A stretch of 35,075 nucleotides of DNA from an uncultured Bacilli bacterium (GCA_934096815.1 CAKOMY010000011.1:1-35075); one strand, 5' to 3'; positions 17,090 to 25,960 are shown, counted from the first letter of the stretch. The notes: generated from the sequence alone by a model not told the origin. Program-made: numbers and translations.

Positions 17090-17108
17090 TGTACACATTT
17101 AGTGTACA
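17090..17108. repeat. perfect 19-bp inverted repeat
   Basis: TGTACAC (17090-17096), spacer ATTTA, GTGTACA (17102-17108). It lies between the 233-residue gene (ending at 17143) and the 229-residue gene. It is not followed by a T-run on either strand, so it is more like an operator or a weak structural element than an intrinsic terminator. Confidence 0.5.
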
Positions 17109-17142
17109 TTTCAACATTTTGCTTAATTAATAATATTTATTA

Positions 17143-17844
17143 CTATAATTTATTTGCAAATTTAACATATTTTAACAAAAAAGGACACTTTTCATTTAAA
17201 TCTATTTTGGAATTCTTAACCAAATACATTATAATCTTTTTTGCACTATAAGAATTGTTTATAGAAACTATTTCCAGCTTCTCCTTTTCAATTATTTTAT
17301 CAACTATAGTGTGCATATTCCACAATTCCATTGTTATATCATTTGAATCATTGCCATAAGAATAAATATAATTAAGCTGTTTTCTTGAAAATGGTTGCTT
17401 TTTAACCTCATCTATATCATTATAATTAAAATCAATTTTTTCTATTAAATTAAGTTTTAAAAAAACGCTATTTTCAAGTATTTCATCAAGTTTTTTACAA
17501 GCATAATTAATTTTACTATTATTTTCTATTGAATTTTTAAATATTAAATCAACTACAAATCTCGGAAATATTTTATTAGTCATATATATATAACCACATT
17601 TATAAATAAAGTCACTTTTAGGTCTTAATACCAACCATTTAATCCATGAATCCATTAAAATTAATGTATTGTCAAATCCTTTAGTAAAAAATATTTTTTT
17701 ATTAAGTTCAATATTTTTAGAATTATTACCTATTGTTGGAATTAATCCATCTTTAAAAATACTATCTAAATTATTTTTATTCGTATAATGTAAAAACACT
17801 TCATTATAATCAAGCAAAGTAATATCTATTGATTTATAATTCAT
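17143..17844 (-). CDS. unknown protein with ART-like N-terminal motif
   Basis: A 233-residue soluble protein. The N-terminal VFLHYTNKNNLDSIFKDGLI, then IPTIGNNS and KIFFTKG, resembles the opening of ADP-ribosyltransferase-fold proteins (H-Y-T then a helix ending in GL-P), as in DarT or KptA relatives. No clear downstream catalytic Glu could be assigned; MELWNMHTI near residue 160 is the best-conserved-looking later block. I have a general memory of similar hypothetical proteins in gut Bacillota but no named family. A copy of the 40-bp element lies upstream. Function unproven. Confidence 0.5.
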   Translation of the reverse strand: MNYKSIDITLLDYNEVFLHYTNKNNLDSIFKDGLIPTIGNNSKNIELNKKIFFTKGFDNTLILMDSWIKWLVLRPKSDFIYKCGYIYMTNKIFPRFVVDLIFKNSIENNSKINYACKKLDEILENSVFLKLNLIEKIDFNYNDIDEVKKQPFSRKQLNYIYSYGNDSNDITMELWNMHTIVDKIIEKEKLEIVSINNSYSAKKIIMYLVKNSKIDLNEKCPFLLKYVKFANKL

Positions 17845-17879
17845 AAAACACTTCCTATATATTTAAATTTATAAAATTA

Positions 17880-17919
17880 TTGTATCAAATTTTTATCAAA
17901 AAGTATTTATATAAATCTT
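17880..17919 (-). promoter_or_regulatory. 40-bp conserved upstream element, copy B
   Basis: Lies 36-75 bases upstream of the 233-residue gene. It has the same palindrome ATTTATATAAAT and the same ACTTTTTGAT-AAAATTTGA then TACAAT as copy A. The region is also the divergent spacer for the small gene at 18009. Confidence 0.6.
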
Positions 17920-18008
17920 TAATTATATTTTTTATCGTTTTCATATATACTGCTAATTTCTTTTAATTCAAGCAAATTTATTGTACAATAGTGTTAACGG
18001 AGAATTTT

Positions 18009-18401
18009 ATGATTATAGTTGCAAACAAAATTAAAATTATTAAAAATAAAGATAGTAAATCATTATCGTCATATTATATAGATATGATAAATAAAGAAAC
18101 TAATTATTGGTTCAATGTATCAATTATTAAAAATTTAAGTGATTTAAATAACTTAGAAGTAAATAAAAAAATTGAATCAACATCATTTTTTGACTACTAT
18201 GACATTTCATTTGGAGATGATAAAACATTTTCAGTCATAATGAACCAAAATAATGTAAATATCTATATTACAAAAATTAAGGATTCAATATTTGATATAG
18301 AATTTATAATAAATAATTTTAATGATACTATTGGAGATGCTCCAAAAGAATTAGAAGGGCTAATTTTCCGAGGAAGATTAGATTTTAATTTAGCAATTTA
18401 A
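18009..18401 (+). CDS. unknown small protein
   Basis: A 130-residue soluble protein that I do not recognise. A GTG at 17991 opens a longer frame, but ATG at 18009 with ACGGAG seven bases upstream is preferred, giving MIIVANKIKIIKNKDSKSLS. It is acidic and Asn-rich, predicted as mixed beta-strand and helix, with a C-terminal GDAPKELEGLIFRGRLDF block. No signal or membrane segment. It is one of the few plus-strand genes and is followed at once by a terminator. Confidence 0.6.
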   Translation: MIIVANKIKIIKNKDSKSLSSYYIDMINKETNYWFNVSIIKNLSDLNNLEVNKKIESTSFFDYYDISFGDDKTFSVIMNQNNVNIYITKIKDSIFDIEFIINNFNDTIGDAPKELEGLIFRGRLDFNLAI

Positions 18402-18404
18402 TTT

Positions 18405-18430
18405 AAAATATGCAATTTAGCATATTTTTT
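18405..18430 (+). terminator. intrinsic terminator
   Basis: AAAATATGC (18405-18413) pairs with GCATATTTT (18420-18428), loop AATTTA, then further T. It begins four bases after the stop of the 130-residue gene. Confidence 0.75.
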
Positions 18431-18441
18431 TAATAATTAAT

Positions 18442-18469
18442 TAAAATAAAAACCACCTAAAAGTGATTT
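18442..18469 (-). terminator. intrinsic terminator of the acyltransferase gene
   Basis: On minus, AAATCAC (18469-18463) pairs with GTGGTTT (18456-18450) including one T-G pair, followed by a T-rich tail. It lies directly after the TAG stop. Confidence 0.6.
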
Positions 18470-20668
18470 CTATTTTAATTTTTCATTAATTAATTCATTC
18501 AATCTTTGATTACCTTTTTCAGTTAAATGAATACCATCTGCCATTAAATAATCCTTATGATTTTGAATTTCCTGATAAAAATTGATTACATAAACATTTT
18601 TACTATTTAAACTATTTAAAGGCTTAACGGTTGAAATAATATATATTTCCCTTTCTTTACACAAATCAATTAATTCTTGATATTCTTTAACACTTATAAT
18701 TGATGAATTATCAAATCCAAAAACTATTTTGTTAGATAAAGTTTTCTCGTCAATCGTCTTTTCTATATCTTCTTTTAAATCTTTATAACTATAATTTAAT
18801 TTAACTGTAAATCTTGCATCAGAATAATTATTTTGTAATTCATTAAAATCATAGAATAATAAATCATTTCCATAAAAAGATATTTTATTTCTTAATTCTT
18901 CTTGATGTTCTAGAATTAATGCTTGTTTCTTTTCCTTAAACTTATCTTTATAAACATCAAATATCGCATTATATATTATATTGGTATATTCTTTTCTACC
19001 AGTTGGAGGCAAATGAATTCCATCATAATAGAACCAATCATCATGTCCAAGTGATAAATCATGCCAATTAATAATATGTAAATTATTATATTTAGTAGCA
19101 AGTTCATTTAAACTATTATTTACCTTTTCATTATTTGTTGTGTTAAGCCAAAATACTATTTTATCACTTAAAATATTCATAATATTTTCTTTACAATTGT
19201 TTCCACAATCTCCATTAGTTCCCAAATGAAGTACTACTACTTCACCTAATTTATTACTATTTTTTAAATTTGATAATATTGAAACACCTGTTGTTAATGC
19301 ACGAGATTCTTTAGCATCAAAATAACTATTAGGAAACATTTTAGTTATATTACTCATTGCACCAAGCATAACTGAATCACCCACAAATGTGATTGGTAAC
19401 TCTTTAACAAGTGCTTCATAATTATCCGGATTTTCTAGCTTTTCTAATTCTTTATTCCAATCATTTTCTTCTTGTTGCTGTTTTAATTCATAGTCTTTCT
19501 GTTTTTTCTGCATTTCTTTTTCATTTTCCGCAAGTTGTGTTCTTAATTCTTCCATTTCTTTTTCATATGATTTAGCACTAATATATCTAATTGCACCATA
19601 TAATGATCCAGCAATAAATAAAATTAATAACAGTTCTTTTATATTTTTATGTTTCTTTTTACTACTCAACGCAAAATGAAGTAAAAATGAGAGTAATAAA
19701 ACAATTACTATAATAATAGGAGTTTTAATTACATGATTTATATTTAAATATTGAAAAGCATAAATAACAGGATATTGTACCAAATAAATTTCATATGTCA
19801 TATTAGCAACACCTCTAATCAAATGATTAAATTTACTTTCATTGTTATATGAAACAGCATAATCTATACACCTACAACTAACTATATTTATTAATACCAT
19901 ACTAGTGCTAAAATAAATAGAAGTAGCAGGCACAAATTTAAACATAATTATAATTACTATTAAATATAAAGTATAAATAATATTTTTAAATTTTTTATTG
20001 GTAACATCTAGAGTGAAAAAATTACCATATCCATTATGTATATATCCGAGCATCATACCTATAAATAATGAAAACACCCTTGTAAATGTATTATAATAAG
20101 CATTCATTAAATTAGTTTTACTCATATTATAAAATATAATAGCTCCAATTACACTTCCAACAAATGTAATAACAATTGGTATGTTTTTATTAAACTTTTC
20201 CCTTAATTTATTTAAAATCATAAATATAAACGGAAATAATAAATCAAATTGGATAAGAATTGCTATATACCAAAAATGCATAAAAGGTGAATCAATATGT
20301 CTCGCAAAATAATCCAAATTCGCATTTATTTGCCAAAAATTATTATATCCAAGTAATACAGATGTAGTTTCATTTTTTATATTCAACCAGTACGTATTAG
20401 GAATATTTGAGACAACTGCAATAGATATAAAAGTAACAATTAACAAAGGAATATAAATCTTTTTTATTTTTTTTAAATAATATTCTTTCAAAGAAAAATT
20501 TTCTTTATTTAAATTTGTTATAACTCCTAAATAACCACTTAAAACAAAGAAAGTACATACTGCTAGATATCCTCCACTCATATATCCTAAATGATAAAAA
20601 AGTATAGCAATTGCACAAACTATTCTTAAAATATCTAATTTTCTATAATAATTGGGTTTATTATTCAT
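18470..20668 (-). CDS. OatA-like acyltransferase-3 with SGNH domain and a second, degenerate SGNH domain
   Basis: A 732-residue membrane protein. Residues 1-345 form an acyltransferase-3 domain with about ten membrane segments, opening RKLDILRIVCAIAILFYHLG with the expected His26. A charged coiled coil at about 370-420 leads to an extracellular SGNH domain. Its GDSV has Ser432, its LGTNGD supplies the Asn block, and DGIHL has Asp549/His552. This is the layout of peptidoglycan O-acetyltransferases. Unusually, about 130 more residues follow with a second SGNH-like pattern. FYGNDLL (from 600) stands in place of GDS, FGFDNSS in place of GTN, and a good DGIHL has Asp711/His714. The second copy lacks the catalytic Ser. 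A promoter lies at 20707-20736. Confidence 0.82.
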   Translation of the reverse strand: MNNKPNYYRKLDILRIVCAIAILFYHLGYMSGGYLAVCTFFVLSGYLGVITNLNKENFSLKEYYLKKIKKIYIPLLIVTFISIAVVSNIPNTYWLNIKNETTSVLLGYNNFWQINANLDYFARHIDSPFMHFWYIAILIQFDLLFPFIFMILNKLREKFNKNIPIVITFVGSVIGAIIFYNMSKTNLMNAYYNTFTRVFSLFIGMMLGYIHNGYGNFFTLDVTNKKFKNIIYTLYLIVIIIMFKFVPATSIYFSTSMVLINIVSCRCIDYAVSYNNESKFNHLIRGVANMTYEIYLVQYPVIYAFQYLNINHVIKTPIIIVIVLLLSFLLHFALSSKKKHKNIKELLLILFIAGSLYGAIRYISAKSYEKEMEELRTQLAENEKEMQKKQKDYELKQQQEENDWNKELEKLENPDNYEALVKELPITFVGDSVMLGAMSNITKMFPNSYFDAKESRALTTGVSILSNLKNSNKLGEVVVLHLGTNGDCGNNCKENIMNILSDKIVFWLNTTNNEKVNNSLNELATKYNNLHIINWHDLSLGHDDWFYYDGIHLPPTGRKEYTNIIYNAIFDVYKDKFKEKKQALILEHQEELRNKISFYGNDLLFYDFNELQNNYSDARFTVKLNYSYKDLKEDIEKTIDEKTLSNKIVFGFDNSSIISVKEYQELIDLCKEREIYIISTVKPLNSLNSKNVYVINFYQEIQNHKDYLMADGIHLTEKGNQRLNELINEKLK

Positions 20669-20706
20669 TTAACTTCATCCTCATATCTATATCTATAACT
20701 ATTTAT

Positions 20707-20736
20707 ATTATACCTTATTTTTATTCTTTTTATCAA
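20707..20736 (-). promoter_or_regulatory. sigma-A-type promoter of the acyltransferase gene
   Basis: TTGATA (20736-20731), an 18-base spacer and TATAAT (20712-20707) on minus, about 40 bases before ATG at 20668. Confidence 0.65.
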
Positions 20737-20789
20737 AAATACTAGCATAAATTTACAATTTAAAAATAAATGTTGTAAACACATAAAAT

Positions 20790-20819
20790 ATGGAATAAAT
20801 ATCTCTTAATCTATTCCAT
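20790..20819 (-). terminator. probable terminator of asnB
   Basis: ATGGAATA pairs with TATTCCAT across a long loop, directly downstream of the asnB stop on minus, followed by TTTTATG. The loop is large and the T-run short. Confidence 0.4.
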
Positions 20820-20828
20820 ATCAAATTA

Positions 20829-22664
20829 TTATTTTTCCGTAATAAAGAATCTTTCATACCATATTAAAAATGTATATATTGTATAAATTTTCTTTCCATT
20901 TCTTTCAATATTATTATAATGATTATCAAGCATTTCATTTATTTTATCTTTATCAAAAAATTCACTTACAAAATCTTTATTAAACATTTCTTTTACTTTA
21001 CTATAATATTTTTCTTCTTGAATCCAATTACCAAAAGGAACAGGAAAACCTAATTTTCTTCTCTTAGCCCATTCTTCGGGAATAACTTTTTCGGCAACTT
21101 TTCTAAAAATATATTTAGTTTGTCCGTCATGAACCATATACTTTGTTGGCAATTTTTTAGAAATATTCCAAACTTCTTTATCTAAAAATGGAACTCTAAG
21201 TTCAACACTGTTAGCCATTGACATCTTATCTGCTTTTAATAATATATCATTAGGAAGCCAAAAATTTAAATCAATATACATCTTTCTTAAAATATCATTT
21301 TCTCCTTTAGTTTCATCATGAAATGGTTTACATAAATCATATGGACTAACATCTGAAATATATTTTTTATTTAATATTTCTGGTATTTCTTCTGGTAAAA
21401 ACATTTCTGTTTTATTATAATATCGTTTGCTTATATCTTTACCATATTTTATTAATGTATGTTTTCCTTTAAAATAAGGCAATGGTTTAATTACTTTAGC
21501 AATGCCACTTCTAATAAATAATGGTAAACTTAAATATATTTTTTCTATCTTAGAATCATTATACTCATTATATCCACCAAACATTTCATCAGCGCCTTCT
21601 CCTGATAAAACTACTTTAACCTGACTTCTTGCAAGTTTACTTAAGAAATATAAAGGAACTGTACTTACATTTGCACTTGGTTCATCACAGTGATATTGAA
21701 TAGTTGGTAATATATCAAAAAATTCATCACCAGTTATAACCTTACTATAATGTTTTACATGAAAATGATCTGATAGACTCTTAGCATATTCTATTTCACT
21801 AAACCCTTTTCCCTCAAAACCGACCGTAAATGTTTTATTTGGTTTGGCAAGACTTACAACATATGAAGAATCAACTCCACCACTTAAATAAGAACCAACT
21901 TCTACATCACTTATTTGATGATATTTTATTGAACTTTCTAACGTTTCTTTTACTAATTTTTCGTAATATTCATAACTATTATTTTCTTTTTCATAACTAA
22001 GTTTAAAATAACTTTTAACATCTATTTTACCATTTTTATAAATAAAATAATGACCTGGTTTTAATTTTTTAGTATATTTAAAGAAAGTTTCTTCTAAATG
22101 ATTAGTACCATATGATAAATATAATCCTAAAACTTTATTATTTAGTTCTTTTTTAAAATCAGGATGTGACAAAAATGATTTAATTTCACTACCCACCATA
22201 AATAATCCATTATGATTATAATAATAAACAGGTTTAATCCCAAAATAATCTCTAGCTCCAACTAAAGTCTTATTCTTCTTATCATAAATAATTATTCCAA
22301 ACATACCTCTTAATTTATTGAAAACATTAGTTCCATATTCTTCATATCCATGAACAATTACTTCGGTATCACTATTTGTTGTAAATATATGGTTATGTTT
22401 TTTTAATTCTTCTCTTAATTCTTGAAAATTATATATTTCACCATTAAACATAACAACTATATTATTATCTTCATTATATAAAGGTTGATTTCCACCTTTT
22501 AAGTCAATAATTGATAATCTTCTAAAACCCATAGCAATATCTTTATCAACATAATATCCATCACTATCTGGACCTCTATGTTTAATTCTATCAGCCATAT
22601 CTTTAATTATTTTCTTTTTATTTTCTATTTTTGTTTTATCATAAAATGCACAAAAACCACACAT
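20829..22664 (-). CDS. asnB: asparagine synthetase, glutamine-hydrolysing
   Basis: A 611-residue class-II amidotransferase that makes asparagine from aspartate, ATP and glutamine. The N-terminal glutaminase domain starts MCGFCAFYD with nucleophile Cys2 after Met removal, and has RLSIIDLKGGNQP, FNGEIYNFQELR and the SDTEVI block. The synthetase domain has the PP-loop SYLSGGVDSSYV. Further conserved blocks are VVLSGEGADEMFGGY, DLNFWLPNDILLKADKMSMA and ELRVPFLD. The length is normal and all key motifs are intact. A promoter at 22688-22717 and a GAAAGAG site upstream support the start. It is a single gene with its own promoter, between the acyltransferase and the decayed ybaK-like gene. Confidence 0.95.
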   Translation of the reverse strand: MCGFCAFYDKTKIENKKKIIKDMADRIKHRGPDSDGYYVDKDIAMGFRRLSIIDLKGGNQPLYNEDNNIVVMFNGEIYNFQELREELKKHNHIFTTNSDTEVIVHGYEEYGTNVFNKLRGMFGIIIYDKKNKTLVGARDYFGIKPVYYYNHNGLFMVGSEIKSFLSHPDFKKELNNKVLGLYLSYGTNHLEETFFKYTKKLKPGHYFIYKNGKIDVKSYFKLSYEKENNSYEYYEKLVKETLESSIKYHQISDVEVGSYLSGGVDSSYVVSLAKPNKTFTVGFEGKGFSEIEYAKSLSDHFHVKHYSKVITGDEFFDILPTIQYHCDEPSANVSTVPLYFLSKLARSQVKVVLSGEGADEMFGGYNEYNDSKIEKIYLSLPLFIRSGIAKVIKPLPYFKGKHTLIKYGKDISKRYYNKTEMFLPEEIPEILNKKYISDVSPYDLCKPFHDETKGENDILRKMYIDLNFWLPNDILLKADKMSMANSVELRVPFLDKEVWNISKKLPTKYMVHDGQTKYIFRKVAEKVIPEEWAKRRKLGFPVPFGNWIQEEKYYSKVKEMFNKDFVSEFFDKDKINEMLDNHYNNIERNGKKIYTIYTFLIWYERFFITEK

Positions 22665-22687
22665 TTAAATCAACTCTTTCTTTAAAA

Positions 22688-22717
22688 ATTATACAAGATT
22701 TTTAATTCTTTAATCAA
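22688..22717 (-). promoter_or_regulatory. sigma-A-type promoter of asnB
   Basis: TTGATT (22717-22712), an 18-base spacer and TATAAT (22693-22688) on minus, 24 bases before ATG at 22664. The -35 overlaps the very end of the ybaK-like pseudogene. Confidence 0.65.
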
Positions 22718-22718
22718 G

Positions 22719-22973
22719 TTAAATCTTAGTTAAATGAACTTCATTACCATTATTTTTTATAATACTAACCAAAGCATTTACAATTAATCAAACAGTTGCT
22801 AAATAATAATTTTCTTTTTTATCATCTCTCAAAAATATATTTTTTGCATCATAATTTGGATATTTTAGTGAAATTCTTTTTAAATCATTCATATTAAATA
22901 CCAAAATATGTTCATCTACTTCAAATTTAATATTATTTTTCTTTAAAAAGTCATATACATCTTCCATATTCAT
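22719..22973 (-). pseudogene. prolyl-tRNA editing (YbaK/ProXp) gene with internal deletion
   Basis: From ATG at 22973 the frame reads MEDVYDFLKKNNIKFEVDEH, then NYDAKNIFLRDDKKENYYLA, then TGA at 22788. After the stop, the same frame continues NALVSIIKNNGNEVHLTKI to TAA at 22719. The first part matches the N-terminus of YbaK/PrdX-type deacylases (EVYKFL---I-YE--EH, KNLFLRD-K--NYYL), which clear mischarged tRNA(Pro). The last part resembles their C-terminal ending (PF-LIND---V). About 80 central residues are missing, including the catalytic Lys region. It overlaps the HD gene by four bases (ATGA) as the last gene of the operon. Dead gene. Confidence 0.68.
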
Positions 22974-24022
22974 TTTTCAAGTTCCTTTTTCTTAATTGAA
23001 TCAGAATATACAAAATTTTCCATATCATAATTAAAATTATTAGCTATATTTTTTCTTGCATTTTCACTAAAACTTGAAATTCTGCTATCATTAACTAATG
23101 GATCAATATATCTTATTTTAGCTCTAGATTTTACCCAGTAATAATCACCAGGCATATTTTTAGAAACTTTAACATCTTTCATATCTATCCATTTGCCAAA
23201 GACATCTTTTAATCTAGATTTATTAATTATTTTAACAACTTCATCATCACTTAATTCATATAAATCATCAATAGTTATTAATTTACTTTTAACTAACCAT
23301 TTCAAAATATCACTTAATAATCCCATTGAAAATCTTGTTTTATCATCACGATACAATATTGATAACCTACTAGTTAACTCTACAAATTTATCTGCAATAT
23401 CTTCATCATCAAAACATAATTCTAATTCTTTATCTTCATTAACTCCCACATAAATATTTTCATAAAATCTTTTTATTTCTTCTATATCACATAATTCATT
23501 TACAAACAAAGCATTTGAAAGTGAATATTCTAATCTATCAGCGGATAATCTAGGAGTATCATTATCTGCAATTGGATATATATGATAGTCATTAATCTCT
23601 TCTAATTTGATACCATCTCTTTCAAGTAATGTCATAATATCTTCCGAATTTTTAATAATATCTGAGGTCTTTTCTTCTGTTGATTCTTGTTTAACAGCAT
23701 CTCCATTAAATATATCAACAGTATGTTTAAAAACAGGAGAAGCAATATCATGAAATAATCCTGCCAAAGTTTGTTTCTTATCAGCCGTAAAATTCCAAAC
23801 AATTAAAGCAACACCAACACTATGATCTAAACTTGTATAATGATAACCATATTTAAACATTTTTGAATATATTTTACCACATGTTACACTTATTTCCTTT
23901 TGATGCTGCATTTCTTTAGTAAAAATATAATCATTTAAAAAAAGAGGAAAATCCCATGACAATATTCTATAATATTCTTTTAATCTATTATCTATTGTAT
24001 CCAAATAATTCAATTTTATCAT
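22970..24022 (-). CDS. HD-domain phosphohydrolase
   Basis: A 350-residue cytoplasmic protein of the HD superfamily. Metal ligands are visible as SLDHSVGVALIVW (His67), LAGLFHDIASPVF (His91-Asp92), the following His100, and probably an Asp in PRLSADRLEYSL near residue 185. SADR-EY and the helical remainder resemble dGTPase-like or deoxynucleotide HD hydrolases, but the exact substrate is not established. It overlaps both neighbours by four bases (ATGA), so translation is coupled. Its upstream neighbour is a MazG-like nucleotide pyrophosphohydrolase, so a shared nucleotide-cleaning role is plausible. Confidence 0.82.
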   Translation of the reverse strand: MIKLNYLDTIDNRLKEYYRILSWDFPLFLNDYIFTKEMQHQKEISVTCGKIYSKMFKYGYHYTSLDHSVGVALIVWNFTADKKQTLAGLFHDIASPVFKHTVDIFNGDAVKQESTEEKTSDIIKNSEDIMTLLERDGIKLEEINDYHIYPIADNDTPRLSADRLEYSLSNALFVNELCDIEEIKRFYENIYVGVNEDKELELCFDDEDIADKFVELTSRLSILYRDDKTRFSMGLLSDILKWLVKSKLITIDDLYELSDDEVVKIINKSRLKDVFGKWIDMKDVKVSKNMPGDYYWVKSRAKIRYIDPLVNDSRISSFSENARKNIANNFNYDMENFVYSDSIKKKELEK

Positions 24023-24366
24023 TTCTCTCTTTTTTTAGTTTTTTCCAAATAATATTTTTTATCAAAACCACCATTTTTTATCTTTTTCATCATAGCTACA
24101 TTGTCAACTTCTTGCATATTAACATTTATAGACTTAGCTAAATAATTTATAACTTCTAGAACATCCGCTAGTTCCATAACCATATCCGCGCTTGTCCCAT
24201 TATTAAAAGCATCAACAACCTCATTGCATTCTTCTTTTAGTTTATTTAAAAGTTCTTTTTTATATTCAATATCATCAAGCACTCTATATAAAGCAATTTC
24301 ATCATTATTGATTATCTTGTCAATTATATTATCTCTTACTAACTTATTATATATTCTTTTGTTCAT
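24019..24366 (-). CDS. MazG-like nucleoside triphosphate pyrophosphohydrolase
   Basis: A 115-residue all-alpha NTP pyrophosphohydrolase. The family's EExxE...ExxD metal site is seen as LKEECNEVVDAF and VMELADVLEVINYL. YNKLVRDNIIDKI at the start and GGFDKKYYLEKT at the end are typical of the small phosphoribosyl-ATP-pyrophosphohydrolase-like or house-cleaning branch that splits non-canonical NTPs to NMP and pyrophosphate. Cytoplasmic. ATG overlaps the upstream TAA (TAATG) and its TGA overlaps the HD gene start, so it is embedded in the operon. Confidence 0.82.
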   Translation of the reverse strand: MNKRIYNKLVRDNIIDKIINNDEIALYRVLDDIEYKKELLNKLKEECNEVVDAFNNGTSADMVMELADVLEVINYLAKSINVNMQEVDNVAMMKKIKNGGFDKKYYLEKTKKREK

Positions 24367-25142
24367 TAATTTTCCTTATTAGTTTCTTTTTTAAAATTTA
24401 AACTAACTCCACCTATAGTAGAATTAATATTAATCTTTTTATCACCATTTCCAACTGAAGCATCTTTAGAATAATTAACTCCATCTATTAATATACTACC
24501 TATTTTCTTAGTTACATTAGACTTATAATTATCTATACTATCATTTATCATTAATGTTATATCTCCTATACTTGAAATAATATTTAATTCTTCATTTATA
24601 TTTGCATCAACATCTATATTACCAACTGAATTATTAATTAAAACAGTATTAAATTTAGACTTATTAACATTGATATCCCCAACATTATTATTTATGCTTA
24701 TTTCATTTAAAACTAAATTATTTATTTTAATATCTCCATATTTATTTTTTATACTTAAAATATTAATTATTTCTTCAGGAATAACGATATCTAGTTTACA
24801 TTTATTTTTATTAAATATATTTTTATTATCACTTTCAATATTTAAAACAGTATTATCTAAACTAGTAACTAATTTTTCATCATTAGTTTTAAGTTTAAAC
24901 TCTTCACCTGCATCAATGCTTATATTACATGTATTAATATCAATATTTATTTTAGAAAATTCTAAATCATTTATTTCTTTTTTAACTGTATCTTTTAACA
25001 AGTTATCTTCTTTTTTAATTTCATCCGTTATAGATTTATAAATTTCAGTTCCTACTAAAACAGGAATACAAAAGATAAAGCCAATTAAAACAATTGCAAA
25101 TAAAGTTGCCAAATATTTAATTACTTTTTGAGCATCATTCAT
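24366..25142 (-). CDS. membrane-anchored DUF4097-like beta-repeat protein
   Basis: A 258-residue protein with one N-terminal transmembrane segment (about 10-33). A linker is followed by a repetitive beta-rich domain in which short units recur: KYGDIKINNL, NVGDINVNKS, SVGNIDVDAN, SIGDITLMI, TIGGVSLNF. This solenoid pattern is that of DUF4097 (putative adhesin) domains, which commonly accompany LiaF or PspC-like envelope-stress proteins. The beta domain is probably outside the membrane. It overlaps the LiaF-like gene by four bases. The molecular role is unknown. Confidence 0.75.
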   Translation of the reverse strand: MNDAQKVIKYLATLFAIVLIGFIFCIPVLVGTEIYKSITDEIKKEDNLLKDTVKKEINDLEFSKINIDINTCNISIDAGEEFKLKTNDEKLVTSLDNTVLNIESDNKNIFNKNKCKLDIVIPEEIINILSIKNKYGDIKINNLVLNEISINNNVGDINVNKSKFNTVLINNSVGNIDVDANINEELNIISSIGDITLMINDSIDNYKSNVTKKIGSILIDGVNYSKDASVGNGDKKININSTIGGVSLNFKKETNKEN

Positions 25143-25828
25143 TTAATATCAATTCCTCCAAACAAAATAGTTCCTTTAATATAAATTGTTTTAACATTTT
25201 CCTTAGATTTATTTCTACCAGTTTTATTATCAACTCCACCAAAGATACTAGTTGTTTTAACTACCACATTTACATCTTTAGGAACTTTAATAGTAACTCC
25301 ACCAAATACAACATAATTATTAATTACAATATCTTCATCAATAATTGCATTTCTTAAATCTAAACTTACACTACCAAATATTGAATTAATTGCACAATTT
25401 TCTAATTTCTCATTATCTAAATTAATTTTTTCTTCTGAAAAAGTTGATGTATAAGTATGCTCCATGTCTATATCTTTAGCATTTATTTTTCCCATCTTTT
25501 TAACCACAACATCTTTAGCTTTATCTTTAAAAATTATGGATAAACCAATTGTAATTAAAATAACAGGAATAAATAATTTAACAAATAAACTAAAATCAAT
25601 TACATCCTGACATGATAATAGTAAAAATACTCCTATTATTAATCCGATTAAAGCTCCAGTTCGATCTTCTCCTTTAATTAAACCATTTAAAGATGGAACT
25701 ATTATAAACACAGTCCACCATCCATCAAAAAATAAATTTATATTTGTTATTCCAAAAGCATTTAGCCCTAAAACTACTCCAACTAATATCAAAAACAATC
25801 CCCAAATATAATTACTAACCATTTTCAT
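25139..25828 (-). CDS. LiaF-like envelope-stress membrane protein
   Basis: A 229-residue protein with four N-terminal membrane segments (about 7-100), opening IWGLFLILVGVVLGLNAFGI. A C-terminal beta domain follows with the repeats INSIFGSVSLDLRN, NYVVFGGVTIKVPKD, TSIFGGVDNK and GTILFGGIDIK. This is the LiaF/YvqF C-terminal domain, which in Bacillus restrains the LiaRS two-component system. No lia-type kinase or regulator is encoded beside it here. First gene of a five-gene overlapping operon. AGAGAGG upstream supports the start; the TGA overlaps the next ATG. Confidence 0.82.
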   Translation of the reverse strand: MKMVSNYIWGLFLILVGVVLGLNAFGITNINLFFDGWWTVFIIVPSLNGLIKGEDRTGALIGLIIGVFLLLSCQDVIDFSLFVKLFIPVILITIGLSIIFKDKAKDVVVKKMGKINAKDIDMEHTYTSTFSEEKINLDNEKLENCAINSIFGSVSLDLRNAIIDEDIVINNYVVFGGVTIKVPKDVNVVVKTTSIFGGVDNKTGRNKSKENVKTIYIKGTILFGGIDIK

Positions 25829-25960
25829 AATATCACAATCCTCTCTCTAAAGACATTTTAGCATGATTAATCGTAAATGAATACAATATTTTATATTTTA
25901 ATTAATTTATTTGAATTTTAATACATTTGTACGTATAATTAAGTATATAATAAGACCTAT

